Source: an uncultured Propionimicrobium sp.
Lineage (GTDB): Bacteria > Actinomycetota > Actinomycetes > Propionibacteriales > Propionibacteriaceae
Length of the DNA stretch: 64,000 nucleotides
Direction: 5' to 3'
Assembly (NCBI GenBank): GCA_946221385.1
Contig: CAMIGX010000002.1
Location: 174,123 to 238,122, forward strand
Shown piece after piece: positions 35,740 to 44,744 of the stretch. A model generated the notes under the pieces. It was not told where the DNA came from. It saw only the letters and a list, made by a program, of their open reading frames with translations, and did no database searches. The position numbers and the translations under genes were made by a program. Positions within the stretch are counted from its first letter, which is position 1, and each line of letters begins with the position of its first letter.

Positions 35740-37694
35740 CGCAGCGCCTCCAACCGTCTCTTTGGAATGTCGATTGGCCGCTGAGCTGAAAGCAACTGGC
35801 TGGCTCGAGCTTCATCGATGCCCAGGTCGAAGATCAGCTCCGGTTCATAGGCGGTGAATGTGCCGCGGGGCTTGCAGACGAGTTTCGCGCCGACTAGGTC
35901 GGTCCTCGGACGTTCGTAGATCAATTGCATGTCGGAGGCTTGGAAGCCGCTGTGTGGCAAGACGAAGCCATTTTCTTGGGTCGGCCGGACTATAGCCACC
36001 TGGCCATCGCTGTCGGTGGTGTGTAAGAGGCAAGCCAGATTCGTGTAGTACTGCCCGTTCTCGGTGCGGGCGGTGAGGTGCACTGCGAGATTGATTTGCT
36101 CACTACCTAGTCCAGGCAGTTCGACATTGCTGAGCCGGACTTTCTGGCTAGCGTCCACCTGAGTGACGCGCAGGTACTGTCCGCGTCCCAACTTTGCGTC
36201 GACGCCGATGCCAGCCTTGACCCGACGTGGCGGACTGGGTGCGTCGACTAGGCGATTGACGACACCACAAGCTATGACGCAAGCCAGCGCGACCAACACT
36301 GCCGGCAGTTTGCGTTGCACATGACGGCCGCCTCCGGCGGGAATGGGCGCCGCGGTCATGCCGTCGTCACCGCCTTCGCGGGTGATGCGTTGGTCCTCGT
36401 CGACCTCGCGGTTGGCGCTAACGGTGACCTTCATTGCGACCGCTAAGAGGGCTAGTCGCACCGGTTCGGTCAAGGTCAGGTGCGCCAAATCAAACGCCGG
36501 GCTGAGACCGAAATAGACATACCAGGGACGTCCACCAAGCAGCAGCCTGGGCACCGTGGCGAGCAGCTCGGTCAGCAGCTGAGCGCCCGCGTAAAGCAAG
36601 ACATAGGCGCCCAGGAAACTGACGCCGACCCGCATGATGTGACGCAACGCTTCGATGAACGGCAAGATGCGATCTTCTAGATCGTCCCAGAACGCTTCGA
36701 AGAATTCTCCGACGGTCTTGCGCGTGCGGCCCGAGGCGTGCAGCGCTTTTTGTTCCAGCGCGGCCAACCGCACCAGCCGCGGATCCACGACGCCGTGCTC
36801 AGCTTCGTGACCCTTTTCCCACAGTTCGCTCAGCGACAAGGTGTAGGTGCCAAATACCAAGCCAGCAGCGGCCAGCCACAGCACCGGCTGGACGATGCCG
36901 GCGACGAATGTCGACCAGATCTGATCGGTGAAGAAGCTCCAGGAGGCAGTCAAGAAATCTGGGATTTGAACGTGGATCTTGCTCAAGACTTCCCCAAATC
37001 GGCCGAGAATCGCTTCGATCCAGCCGATCACGACCCGATCTTCGAGCCAGATGTTCACCCGTCGCAAGATTGCGGCGCCACCGAAGATGATGACGACGCT
37101 GAAGAAACCTTCGACCAGACTCGCCAGCACCCCGAGCAGCGTCGATTTGAATCGCTCCGCAGCGGTCTCGAGCAGTCGTCTGGTCACATAGGCGCCGACC
37201 AGGATCGCGACCATGATCCAACGCTCTTTGGCATTGTGTGGAGTCAAGATCGCGGTCGCGGTCGCATTAAATCTCGACCCGGATTCGAGGACGCCTTGCA
37301 CCGTCAGTTCATAGGTGGACTGTTGAATGCCGCCAAAGACGGAGTAGACGCCGATGAACGGCAGCAGCGAGATGCTCAAGACCTTCAGCAGCGGCTCTCT
37401 TCGTCCGATCGCGGACGCGTTAGGTGGCAGTTCGTCCCACAAGCCCGCAGCGTCACCGGCGAATCGGATCGCCAAGATGATGCCTGCCAGCTCAGCGACC
37501 AGACCGCAAGAAAATAGAAAGATGCACAACCAGGGGAAGCGTTCCTGGTAGGGGCCGAGCACTGAGATCGTCAGCGCCTTGCAGAGCCAACCGGCGACGA
37601 GCACCGCGATCATCTTGGGCAGCGCCAGCGACCAGGCGCGCACCGTATCGCGGCCCATCTCGCGCAAATATTTAGCCCAAAAATAGTTGTTCAT
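35736..37694 (-). CDS. Unknown polytopic membrane protein with C-terminal extracytoplasmic domain
   Basis: 652 residues. The first ~430 hold about eight hydrophobic segments (for example LPKMIAVLVAGWLCKALTISVL, SFLGAYVLLYAGAQLLTELL) separated by amphipathic stretches; a further segment (LPAVLVALACVIACGVVNRLV) precedes an outer domain (about 505-652) with two cysteines (NLACLLHTTDSDGQ and KLVCKPRGTF). That domain shares its Cys pattern with the two neighbouring unknown proteins. Coupled to the following gene by a 4-bp overlap. The locus between gyrB and dciA is unusual. No family recognised. Confidence 0.65.
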   Translation of the reverse strand: MNNYFWAKYLREMGRDTVRAWSLALPKMIAVLVAGWLCKALTISVLGPYQERFPWLCIFLFSCGLVAELAGIILAIRFAGDAAGLWDELPPNASAIGRREPLLKVLSISLLPFIGVYSVFGGIQQSTYELTVQGVLESGSRFNATATAILTPHNAKERWIMVAILVGAYVTRRLLETAAERFKSTLLGVLASLVEGFFSVVIIFGGAAILRRVNIWLEDRVVIGWIEAILGRFGEVLSKIHVQIPDFLTASWSFFTDQIWSTFVAGIVQPVLWLAAAGLVFGTYTLSLSELWEKGHEAEHGVVDPRLVRLAALEQKALHASGRTRKTVGEFFEAFWDDLEDRILPFIEALRHIMRVGVSFLGAYVLLYAGAQLLTELLATVPRLLLGGRPWYVYFGLSPAFDLAHLTLTEPVRLALLAVAMKVTVSANREVDEDQRITREGGDDGMTAAPIPAGGGRHVQRKLPAVLVALACVIACGVVNRLVDAPSPPRRVKAGIGVDAKLGRGQYLRVTQVDASQKVRLSNVELPGLGSEQINLAVHLTARTENGQYYTNLACLLHTTDSDGQVAIVRPTQENGFVLPHSGFQASDMQLIYERPRTDLVGAKLVCKPRGTFTAYEPELIFDLGIDEARASQLLSAQRPIDIPKRRLEALR

Positions 37695-37808
37695 CTTGAC
37701 GCTAAGTCAAGCATTAAATCGTCATCCGACATAGGCCCTTGGAGCCAATCGAGAAAGTGGATTTGGTTCGACTTGGTGTCGGCAGGGTGACTGACAGCTT
37801 CGCGCTGG

Positions 37809-38426
37809 CTAGCCGTAGGTATCTCGGGGGCCACGCCCGTCACGCACGGAACGGATACCGTGCTTCCAGCTGGGTGCTGCCGGGCCCTGGACGTCGATGT
37901 GTTTGACGGCGCCGTCACCCAATTCCGAGTTCAGTTTGGCGAGCAACTGTGGGGCCATGCCGCGCATCGCGGTCGCCCAGGTCGTAGATTCGGCTCGGAC
38001 CTTCAGCACGCCGTCTCGGAAGGCTTCTGGCTGGCAGTGCTGAGCGTTGACGGGCCCGACTAGCTCAGCCCAACGCGTCAGAATCGAGCGCAACCCCAGC
38101 TCAGTGCGCCAGCCACGCTGAGCGATGAAACCGTTGAGTACATTGCCCACAGCTTGTGGATCACGTGAGTCGGGATGCGCGCTGGAATAGGTGGGTCCGT
38201 CATCGTCAGCTGCGGACGGCTTGGCGCGCCGGGTTCGAGCTTTGACGAATTGCTTGGGCTGACGGCCAGCCGAACTAGCGGCGATCTGATTGGCGATCTG
38301 TAGCGCCAAGTCGATGCCGCTTGGATCATGTGCTGCCGACTCTTGGACGTGGCCGGCTGCGGTGGGCTCAGCATCCCGGGCCGACCGTGGTGCCGGCACC
38401 TCATCGCGCGGCTCTGGCTGGGTCAT
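37809..38426 (-). CDS. DUF721 / DciA-like protein
   Basis: 205 residues. The C-terminal half (DPQAVGNVLNGFIAQRGWRTELGLRSILTRWAELVGPVNAQHCQPEAFRDGVLKVRAESTTWATAMRGMAPQLLAKLN; cited in pieces: NVLNGFIAQRGW, RWAELVG, LKVRAESTTWA) is the DUF721 domain related to DciA, the helicase-loading factor in bacteria lacking DnaC/DnaI. The N-terminal half is disordered. The start overlaps the recF stop (ATGA), the standard actinobacterial arrangement recF-DUF721-gyrB, here interrupted before gyrB by the unknown gene trio. Confidence 0.9.
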   Translation of the reverse strand: MTQPEPRDEVPAPRSARDAEPTAAGHVQESAAHDPSGIDLALQIANQIAASSAGRQPKQFVKARTRRAKPSAADDDGPTYSSAHPDSRDPQAVGNVLNGFIAQRGWRTELGLRSILTRWAELVGPVNAQHCQPEAFRDGVLKVRAESTTWATAMRGMAPQLLAKLNSELGDGAVKHIDVQGPAAPSWKHGIRSVRDGRGPRDTYG

Positions 38427-39592
38427 TGACGCTCACCTCCCGCATTGGCATCAGCCTTCTCCACTGCAGTGACCTGTCCGGTGGTCACCTGAAAAGCCTG
38501 GCCACGCAATTCAGCTGGCACGTCAGCGGGCACTGCCGCCGTCACCAACACCTGCTCGGCAGCTTGCACAAAGCCGGCGAGCCGTTCGCGCCTGATCGCG
38601 TCCAATTCGGCAAAGACATCATCCAGAATCAGTACCGGTTCGATGCCATCAGCGCGCAACAATTCGCAGCTGGCTAGGCGTAACGCTAGCGCTAGCGACC
38701 AAGATTCGCCGTGCGAGGCATAGCCTCGCGCGGGCAGCTCACCAATCGACAACAACAGCTCGTCGCGATGCGGACCGACTAGTGACACCCCCCGGGCGAT
38801 CTCTTCGCGTCGACGCTGGACGATCGCGTCGGCTAGCGCCTGCTGCAAGGCAGCTTGGGAAGATTCGCCGGGCAGGGGGATGCTGCCTTGATATTGCGCG
38901 CTGGCGACATTGTTGACCGGCGCGATCTGCCGATAGCTTTCGGCGGCCAATGGCATCAACTCAGCCAAGCTATCTAAGCGGGCAGCCATCAATTCAGCAC
39001 CCAGACCGGCCAGTTGTTCGTCCCAGACCTGCAAGGTGAATTCCGCGTCTGGGTCAGCTGGGGTCAGCGAACGGCCCGACATGGATTTCAATAATGCATT
39101 GCGCTGCTTGAGCACGCCGTCATAGTCGGCTTTGACGCCTGCCATCCGCGGCCAGCGGCCGACGACCAGCGAATCAAGAAAACGACGCCGATCAGCTGGT
39201 TCGCCTTTGACGATGGCAAGATCTTCGGGGCTGAACAGCACCGTCCGCAAGACGCCCACTAATTCGCTTGGCCGCGGCAATTCGCCGCGATTCAAGCGGG
39301 CGCGATTAGATTTTCCGAGCCGAATTTCGATCTCGAGCAGTAGCTTTCGGGGATCGTCGACGCCAGCGACGACCTGCGCCCTAGCTACGGCCTGCTGACA
39401 GCCTGCGCGGATCAGCGGCTGATCAGTGCTGACGCGATGGCTGCCGAGCGTCGATAGATATTCGACCGCTTCGACCAGATTGGTCTTGCCTTGACCATTC
39501 GAGCCTTGGAAGATCACCGGCCCCGGCGCGAGGTTGACGTCGACGGCGGCATAGCTGCGGAAATCAGCTAGCTGCAAGCGTTCGACGTACAC
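38423..39592 (-). CDS. recF: DNA replication/repair protein RecF
   Basis: 389 residues. RecF is an SMC-like ATPase that helps load RecA at gapped DNA. MYVERLQLADFRSYA is the typical start, Walker A is GSNGQGKTN (30-38), the ABC-type signature lies at SHGESWSLALALRLAS and Walker B at PVLILDDVFAELD. Downstream of dnaN on the same strand with an 80-bp gap; overlaps the DUF721 gene by 4 bp. Confidence 0.96.
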   Translation of the reverse strand: MYVERLQLADFRSYAAVDVNLAPGPVIFQGSNGQGKTNLVEAVEYLSTLGSHRVSTDQPLIRAGCQQAVARAQVVAGVDDPRKLLLEIEIRLGKSNRARLNRGELPRPSELVGVLRTVLFSPEDLAIVKGEPADRRRFLDSLVVGRWPRMAGVKADYDGVLKQRNALLKSMSGRSLTPADPDAEFTLQVWDEQLAGLGAELMAARLDSLAELMPLAAESYRQIAPVNNVASAQYQGSIPLPGESSQAALQQALADAIVQRRREEIARGVSLVGPHRDELLLSIGELPARGYASHGESWSLALALRLASCELLRADGIEPVLILDDVFAELDAIRRERLAGFVQAAEQVLVTAAVPADVPAELRGQAFQVTTGQVTAVEKADANAGGERQ

Positions 39593-39672
39593 CCCGCAGA
39601 GTCTACCGAGAGCACGCTAAAACTCCCCCGCTAGCTGATCGTCCGACCGAACCTTGCCGGACTGCCGCTGCG

Positions 39673-40836
39673 TCAGTTCGGCAGCCGCATCAGCATGATG
39701 ACATGGCGATAATCCGAACGCGGTTCGCCGTCCAACTCGTCGAGGCCACGCACCAGACAAGGCTTGCCAGCGGCAGTGAACGAGAAGTGCACGTAAGGAG
39801 TATCGACGGCATTCAACGCGTCAGCTAGATAGCTGGGGTTGAAACCGGCAGCGCTCAACCCAAGCTCGCCACCGACGACATTCTCGACGACGGCGTCCAC
39901 ACCTTCGGAGCCTTGCGCCTGGTCTCCGGTGGCTGCTTCTAGCGCGACCTGATCTTCGGCGATCAGCATCCGCAGCGGCGTATTGCGCTCGGCCACCAGC
40001 GAGATGCGCTTGACTGCAGCGATCAGATCGTCAGTCTTAGCGCGTACCGTCACGGTCGGATTGACGTCCATCAAATGCCGCACTTTGGGGAATTCGCCGC
40101 CCAACAGGCGCGTGGTCAACTGACGGGTACCAGCTTGGCCATCACCTTCGAGGCCGATCAGGCCGTCACCAGCACCAGCTTGCGACAGCGCGACGGTCAC
40201 CTGTTCGCCGGCAGACATCGAACGGGCTGCTTCGGCGAGCACGCGTGCCGGCACCAAAGCCGCACCTTGACTAGTGCCACTGGAGGGCTGCCAAGTCAGC
40301 TCGCGCAACGCCATCCGATAGCGGTCTGTCGCCAAGAGGCTCAACGAGTCCCCGTCAATCTCGATGCGCACACCGGTGAAGATCGGCAGCGTCTCGTCAC
40401 GGCCAGCGGCGACGGTCACCTGACCGATCGCACGGGCAAATTCTTCGCTGCTGACGCTGCCGGTCGCACCTGGCATTTCGGGCAGCGCCGGATAGTCTTC
40501 GACGGGCAGCAATTGCAAGACGAAACGCGACGCGCCACAGGTCAGCTCGACGCGATTGCTGTCGCTGTTCAATTCGACGGGCTTGCCGGCCGGCAGGCTA
40601 CGCGCAATATCGGCGAGCAGCTTGCCATAGACCAGCACCTCGCCCTCGTCGCTGACCTCGGCGGGCACGCTGATCTTCGCGCTGGTCTCGTGATCTGAGC
40701 TAGCGAACGTGACGCCGTTGGCGTCAGCGCTGATTCTCAAGCCAGCCAAAATCGGGACGCTTGGACGGCTAGGCAAGCTCCGCGCGGCCCAGGCGACGGC
40801 ATCGGCCATCACGTCGCGATCAATGCGAATCTTCAC
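39673..40836 (-). CDS. dnaN: DNA polymerase III sliding clamp (beta subunit)
   Basis: 387 residues; the ring-shaped processivity clamp for DNA polymerase III. The N-terminus KIRIDRDVMADAVAWAARSLP, the TDRYRMALRELTW segment and the C-terminal CLVRG ... YRHVIMLMRLPN match actinobacterial DnaN. I chose the GTG at 40836, which gives the normal N-terminus and has GGGGACGA upstream; a TTG four codons earlier (40848) is less likely. Unusually for this group the gene is not next to dnaA: an ABC transporter operon (40913-44334) and oriC lie between. Confidence 0.96.
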   Translation of the reverse strand: MKIRIDRDVMADAVAWAARSLPSRPSVPILAGLRISADANGVTFASSDHETSAKISVPAEVSDEGEVLVYGKLLADIARSLPAGKPVELNSDSNRVELTCGASRFVLQLLPVEDYPALPEMPGATGSVSSEEFARAIGQVTVAAGRDETLPIFTGVRIEIDGDSLSLLATDRYRMALRELTWQPSSGTSQGAALVPARVLAEAARSMSAGEQVTVALSQAGAGDGLIGLEGDGQAGTRQLTTRLLGGEFPKVRHLMDVNPTVTVRAKTDDLIAAVKRISLVAERNTPLRMLIAEDQVALEAATGDQAQGSEGVDAVVENVVGGELGLSAAGFNPSYLADALNAVDTPYVHFSFTAAGKPCLVRGLDELDGEPRSDYRHVIMLMRLPN

Positions 40837-40912
40837 CCTCGTCCCCAATCTGCTGCAAGGTCTTGTTGGGCATCATAGCGAGCCTGACTGTCAAATAAGG
40901 TCAGCGCGGGGC

Positions 40913-43474
40913 TCAGTCAGTCGCGATCGCGGCCAAAATGTCCATCTTCGCAGCGCGCCGTCCCGGACCGACCGCAGCGAGCACCCCGACGACGATGGAA
41001 CCGGCGAGGAAGATCAACAATTCAGGCCACGGGATCGACAGCACCGTCAGGCCGTCGTCAGCCAGTTGGGCTCGCAACAAGACACCGAAGACCAGACCCA
41101 ACGCCATGCCTAGCGCGGCCCCCAGCAGCGCCATCGCGATGGATTCCAAAGAGATCATCAAGCGCAGCTGCCGACGCTGCAGACCGACCGCCCGAAGCAG
41201 ACCAATTTCCCTAGTCCGCTCGATGATCGACAGCAGCAAAGTGTTGACGATGCCCAAGATCGCGATCACGATCGCCAAACCGAGCAGGGCATAGATCACA
41301 TTGAGCAGACTGTCGATGCTCGCGGCTTGGGCTTCGGCGTATTCATCGGAATCTGCCACCGTGATCAGCGGCATATCTTGCGTCGCATCCTCGAGCGCCT
41401 GCTTTACCGACACCTTGTCAGCATCAGGATTGGCCATGACGCTGATCCGCAGCGGATCGTCACCGGCATTCAGCTGCTGCACGGTAGCGACGTCGACATT
41501 GATCGGTGGACCATTTTTCGTCCCCTTAGGCAGCGTCGCGATGCCGGTGATCCGCAATTCGATGTCGCCGGCCGGGCTGGGGATTTTAATCAGGTCGCCG
41601 ACCTGCCAACCATGTCGATTCGCGGTACGTTCTAAGACCACCGCCTCGCCTTTGCTCTGGTATTCGCGACCCTCAATGATGCTCAACGCGAAGGTCTTCC
41701 CAAAAGACGATGTCGCATAGCCCGCGACGCGCTCCATCTTGCCGTCAGCTGTCTTGACGACGGTGCCGTAGACCGGATGCACCTCCCCCACGCCTTCGAC
41801 TGCTTCGATCTTGGGCAGCACCCGCTTGGAGATGGCCGAGTAGTTGATCGTCGAAATTTGATAGTCCGCTGGCAGCAGATCATTGATCGTCTGACGCACT
41901 GACGCCGACGCGGAACTACCCAGCGTCGACAGCAGCGTCACCAGGGTCAGACCGATCATCAATGCTGCTGCGGTCGCAGCGGTGCGCCGCGGTTGGCGAG
42001 TGACATTCAAATCGGCCAATTTGCCAGTCTGTTTGAACAGCGCTCGATAGCCCCGGCCCAAAGTCCAGGTCAGCGGACGACCGATCACCGGAGCGACGCC
42101 GGCCACTCCGACCAGCGTCAACACTGCGCCCGCACCCAGCACCCACAGATGATTGGGGACGCTCTTGGTCGCCGCCAAGCCGAGGCAGACGGCTCCCAAG
42201 ACGATCAAGGCGACAGAGATCCATTCCGCGGCGCCAGCCTTGGTCTCAGATTTTTCGGTGACGCCGGTCATCGCCTGGACCGGCGGGATACGGCCAGCTT
42301 TAGCGGCCGGCCACCAAGCTGAGATGAGCGTCACCAGCGTGCCGACTGCGATCGCGGCCAGCACATCTTGCCAAGTCGGCACGGGAATCGTGCCGCTCAT
42401 GTCCATGCCTAGCGCCGTCATCAGGGCAGCGATGCCGCCGGCTAATGCCATGCCCAAGAACACGCCAAAGATCGACCCGAGTAGGCCAGTAATGAGAGCT
42501 TCGGCCAACACGATGCGCTGCACTTGCCCGCGTCCTGCGCCGAGCGCTCGATAGAGCGCGAGTTCCCGACCGCGTTGGGCAACCAAGATCGAGAAGGTAT
42601 TGACGATCAAGAAGACCGCGACGACTAAGCCGACTGCCGCGAAGACCAACAAGAAGGTATTGATGAAGGTCAAGCCCTCATCCAAAGCTGTGGATACCTT
42701 TTCAAAGATCAGGTCGCCGTCATAGGCCTGGTAGCCCTCGGGCACGACGGCATTGAGCCGCTTGGCGACTTCGGCGCGATCTTCGCCCTCCTTGATGGCC
42801 ACCCAGCCGGTCAAATACTCCTTGGCGTCATTCAAGAACAGATGCTGAGCTTCGGTTGGGGTCAAGAAGACATATTGCACACCAGCAGAACCGCCGCTGC
42901 CCCAGGTCGCGGTGCCGACGATCCGTTTGCTGAGTTTGGTGCCGTCAGACATCACGAATTCGACGACATCATTGAGCTGCTTTCCCGAGGCACGCAGCGT
43001 GGCCGGGTCGAGCGCAGCTTCGTCACCGCTTTGCGGTCGCCGTCCGTCTTGAATGACCACACTCGGCTGACGTGCATAGGCCGCTCCCTCGATCCAGCTG
43101 AATGTCATCGCGGGCGCCCCGCCGACCGAAATGACTTTGCCCTTTGCATTGAGCGGATAGAGATCTGTCGAGACGATCAGCCCCTCCACTGATTGGACAC
43201 CTGGCACCGTCCGCAGTTTCGCCAAATCAGCCTCAGTTAAGCGGCCCTGCTCGTAGTCTGCGAGGTTGCTTTGCGCGCCCTGGTCATAGCTGCCTTTGCG
43301 CTCAACTTGCACATCTGCGATCGAGCCCTTGCCGATGTTTTCGAAGATCTGCCCCAACATGCCAGTGAAGGTCAAGGCGCCGACCATGAAAGCCGTGCCC
43401 AAGGCGACGGCGATCATCGATAGCGCGAGGCGACCCTTATGGCCCAGCACCGATTTCCAAGCTGCGCGCCACAT
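40913..43474 (-). CDS. FtsX-like ABC transporter permease (MacB type)
   Basis: 853 residues with the double FtsX layout: an N-terminal helix (MWRAAWKSVLGHKGRLALSM), a large outer domain, three membrane helices (FLLVFAAVGLVVAVFLIVNTFSIL ... ), a central pair of helices (about 430-480), a second outer domain (about 530-710) and three final helices ending in AKMDILAAIATD. Such permeases act mechanically with a cognate ATPase on outer lipoproteins, peptides or cell-wall enzymes; the substrate is unknown. Start ATG 43474 has AGGAG five bases upstream and overlaps the ATPase stop region. Its stop lies 76 bp before the dnaN start. Confidence 0.9.
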   Translation of the reverse strand: MWRAAWKSVLGHKGRLALSMIAVALGTAFMVGALTFTGMLGQIFENIGKGSIADVQVERKGSYDQGAQSNLADYEQGRLTEADLAKLRTVPGVQSVEGLIVSTDLYPLNAKGKVISVGGAPAMTFSWIEGAAYARQPSVVIQDGRRPQSGDEAALDPATLRASGKQLNDVVEFVMSDGTKLSKRIVGTATWGSGGSAGVQYVFLTPTEAQHLFLNDAKEYLTGWVAIKEGEDRAEVAKRLNAVVPEGYQAYDGDLIFEKVSTALDEGLTFINTFLLVFAAVGLVVAVFLIVNTFSILVAQRGRELALYRALGAGRGQVQRIVLAEALITGLLGSIFGVFLGMALAGGIAALMTALGMDMSGTIPVPTWQDVLAAIAVGTLVTLISAWWPAAKAGRIPPVQAMTGVTEKSETKAGAAEWISVALIVLGAVCLGLAATKSVPNHLWVLGAGAVLTLVGVAGVAPVIGRPLTWTLGRGYRALFKQTGKLADLNVTRQPRRTAATAAALMIGLTLVTLLSTLGSSASASVRQTINDLLPADYQISTINYSAISKRVLPKIEAVEGVGEVHPVYGTVVKTADGKMERVAGYATSSFGKTFALSIIEGREYQSKGEAVVLERTANRHGWQVGDLIKIPSPAGDIELRITGIATLPKGTKNGPPINVDVATVQQLNAGDDPLRISVMANPDADKVSVKQALEDATQDMPLITVADSDEYAEAQAASIDSLLNVIYALLGLAIVIAILGIVNTLLLSIIERTREIGLLRAVGLQRRQLRLMISLESIAMALLGAALGMALGLVFGVLLRAQLADDGLTVLSIPWPELLIFLAGSIVVGVLAAVGPGRRAAKMDILAAIATD

Positions 43475-43476
43475 GC

Positions 43477-44334
43477 TCACTCCTGCAATGCGCGGCGGGC
43501 ACGCATCGAACTTTGTGGCTGCGTAGCTGCCGGGCGCGGCTGCGGGTCGACGTCATCCTCGGGGACCGAGGAATCTTCGCCGCTGGCTTCGGTGAGTAGT
43601 GCCAAGACCGAATCCCTAGTCGGATGCTGTAGTTCGTCAGTGATCTTGCCGTCACGCAGGAAAATGGCGCGATCGGCGTAACTGGCTGCAGTCGCGTCAT
43701 GGGTCACCATGACGATGGTCTGCCCGAATTCCCGCGCGCTTTGCTGCAAGAAATTCAGCACCTCAGTGCCAGATTTGGAATCCAGATTGCCAGTCGGTTC
43801 GTCAGCAAAAATAATCTCCGGTCGGCTGACCAACGCCCGAGCACAAGCGACGCGCTGCTGCTGCCCACCAGACAGCTGATTTGGTTTGTGATTCAACCGG
43901 TCGCCTAGCCCGACTGTGGAAATGACTTGTTCAAACCAATCCTGTTCTGGTTTTCGACCCGCGATCGCTAGCGGTAGCAAGATATTTTCCGCAGCGCTGA
44001 GGGTCGGCACCAGATTGAAGGCTTGAAAAATGAACCCGACATTGTCGCGGCGCATGCGGGTCAATTCGCGATCGTTTAACTTCGCAATATCCACCGAACC
44101 GATGAAGACTCGGCCAGCACTGGGTTTATCCAGGCCCGCTGCGCAATGCATCAATGTCGACTTGCCCGAGCCGGACGGACCCATGACGGCAGTGAAGCGG
44201 CCCTTCTCGAACTCGACACTGACGTGATCTAGCGCGACGACTTTCGCGTCACCTTGGCCATATGTCTTGACGACATCTTCGGTATGCGCGGCTATCTTAA
44301 CCTGGCTATCGATAGATTCCAGTGACGAGTTCAT
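43477..44334 (-). CDS. ABC transporter ATP-binding protein (MacB/LolD type)
   Basis: 285 residues. Walker A GPSGSGKST, Q-loop FIFQAFNLVP, signature LSGGQQQR, Walker B IIFADEPTG, H-loop VTHD: a complete ABC ATPase of the MacB/FtsE group. A ~45-residue C-terminal tail rich in Glu, Asp, Pro and Gln is not part of the domain. Start ATG 44334 (GAAGG upstream) is preferred; an ATG at 44340 is in frame. Partner of the permease encoded next. Its upstream region is oriC itself, so its promoter must lie at the edge of the DnaA-box cluster. Confidence 0.92.
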   Translation of the reverse strand: MNSSLESIDSQVKIAAHTEDVVKTYGQGDAKVVALDHVSVEFEKGRFTAVMGPSGSGKSTLMHCAAGLDKPSAGRVFIGSVDIAKLNDRELTRMRRDNVGFIFQAFNLVPTLSAAENILLPLAIAGRKPEQDWFEQVISTVGLGDRLNHKPNQLSGGQQQRVACARALVSRPEIIFADEPTGNLDSKSGTEVLNFLQQSAREFGQTIVMVTHDATAASYADRAIFLRDGKITDELQHPTRDSVLALLTEASGEDSSVPEDDVDPQPRPAATQPQSSMRARRALQE

Positions 44335-44404
44335 GACCATCCTTCAAAGAGCTCGAGCTGACATCCATTGAAACAGAACTACCAAAGCTGGATGCTTTGA
44401 CGGT

Positions 44405-44740
44405 TCGAGGTTTCCCACAGCCGTTACTTAGATGACCATTGAGATATGTCTATTTAGTAGTGGTAGTCACAGCTGTGAAAACTGTGGATAAGTCGTATTT
44501 CCCGCGGAAATCAGCACTTTAGGTTTGTTGAACGACAGTAGATAGCTTGGGGCACAAATCGGACATCTTGTGCGTAAAACGATCGTTGTGGAATGCCAAT
44601 AACAGGTCATCCACTGTTTACCTTGGCGATTTCCACAATCACTGAGACTTATCCACAACAGATTAAGAGATGCACAACCACTGCCGGACTAAAAAGCGCA
44701 CAGCAGTTGTGGAAAAGTTGTGGAAATGTGTTTCTTATCC
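44405..44740. other. Chromosomal replication origin (oriC) with DnaA boxes
   Basis: Non-coding 410 bp between the ABC ATPase and the dnaA stop. Perfect DnaA boxes: TGTGGATAA at 44483-44491 and TTATCCACA at 44649-44657. Near-consensus boxes: TTGTGGAAT 44586-44594, TTTCCACAA 44630-44638, TTGTGGAAA 44707-44715 and again at 44718-44726 (11 bp apart, same face). Weaker sites are near 44411 and 44608. The stretch 44440-44600 is relatively AT-rich and could be the unwinding element. Gene direction switches around this region: leftward before, rightward from rpmH onward. Confidence 0.85.
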
Positions 44741-44744
44741 CCCG

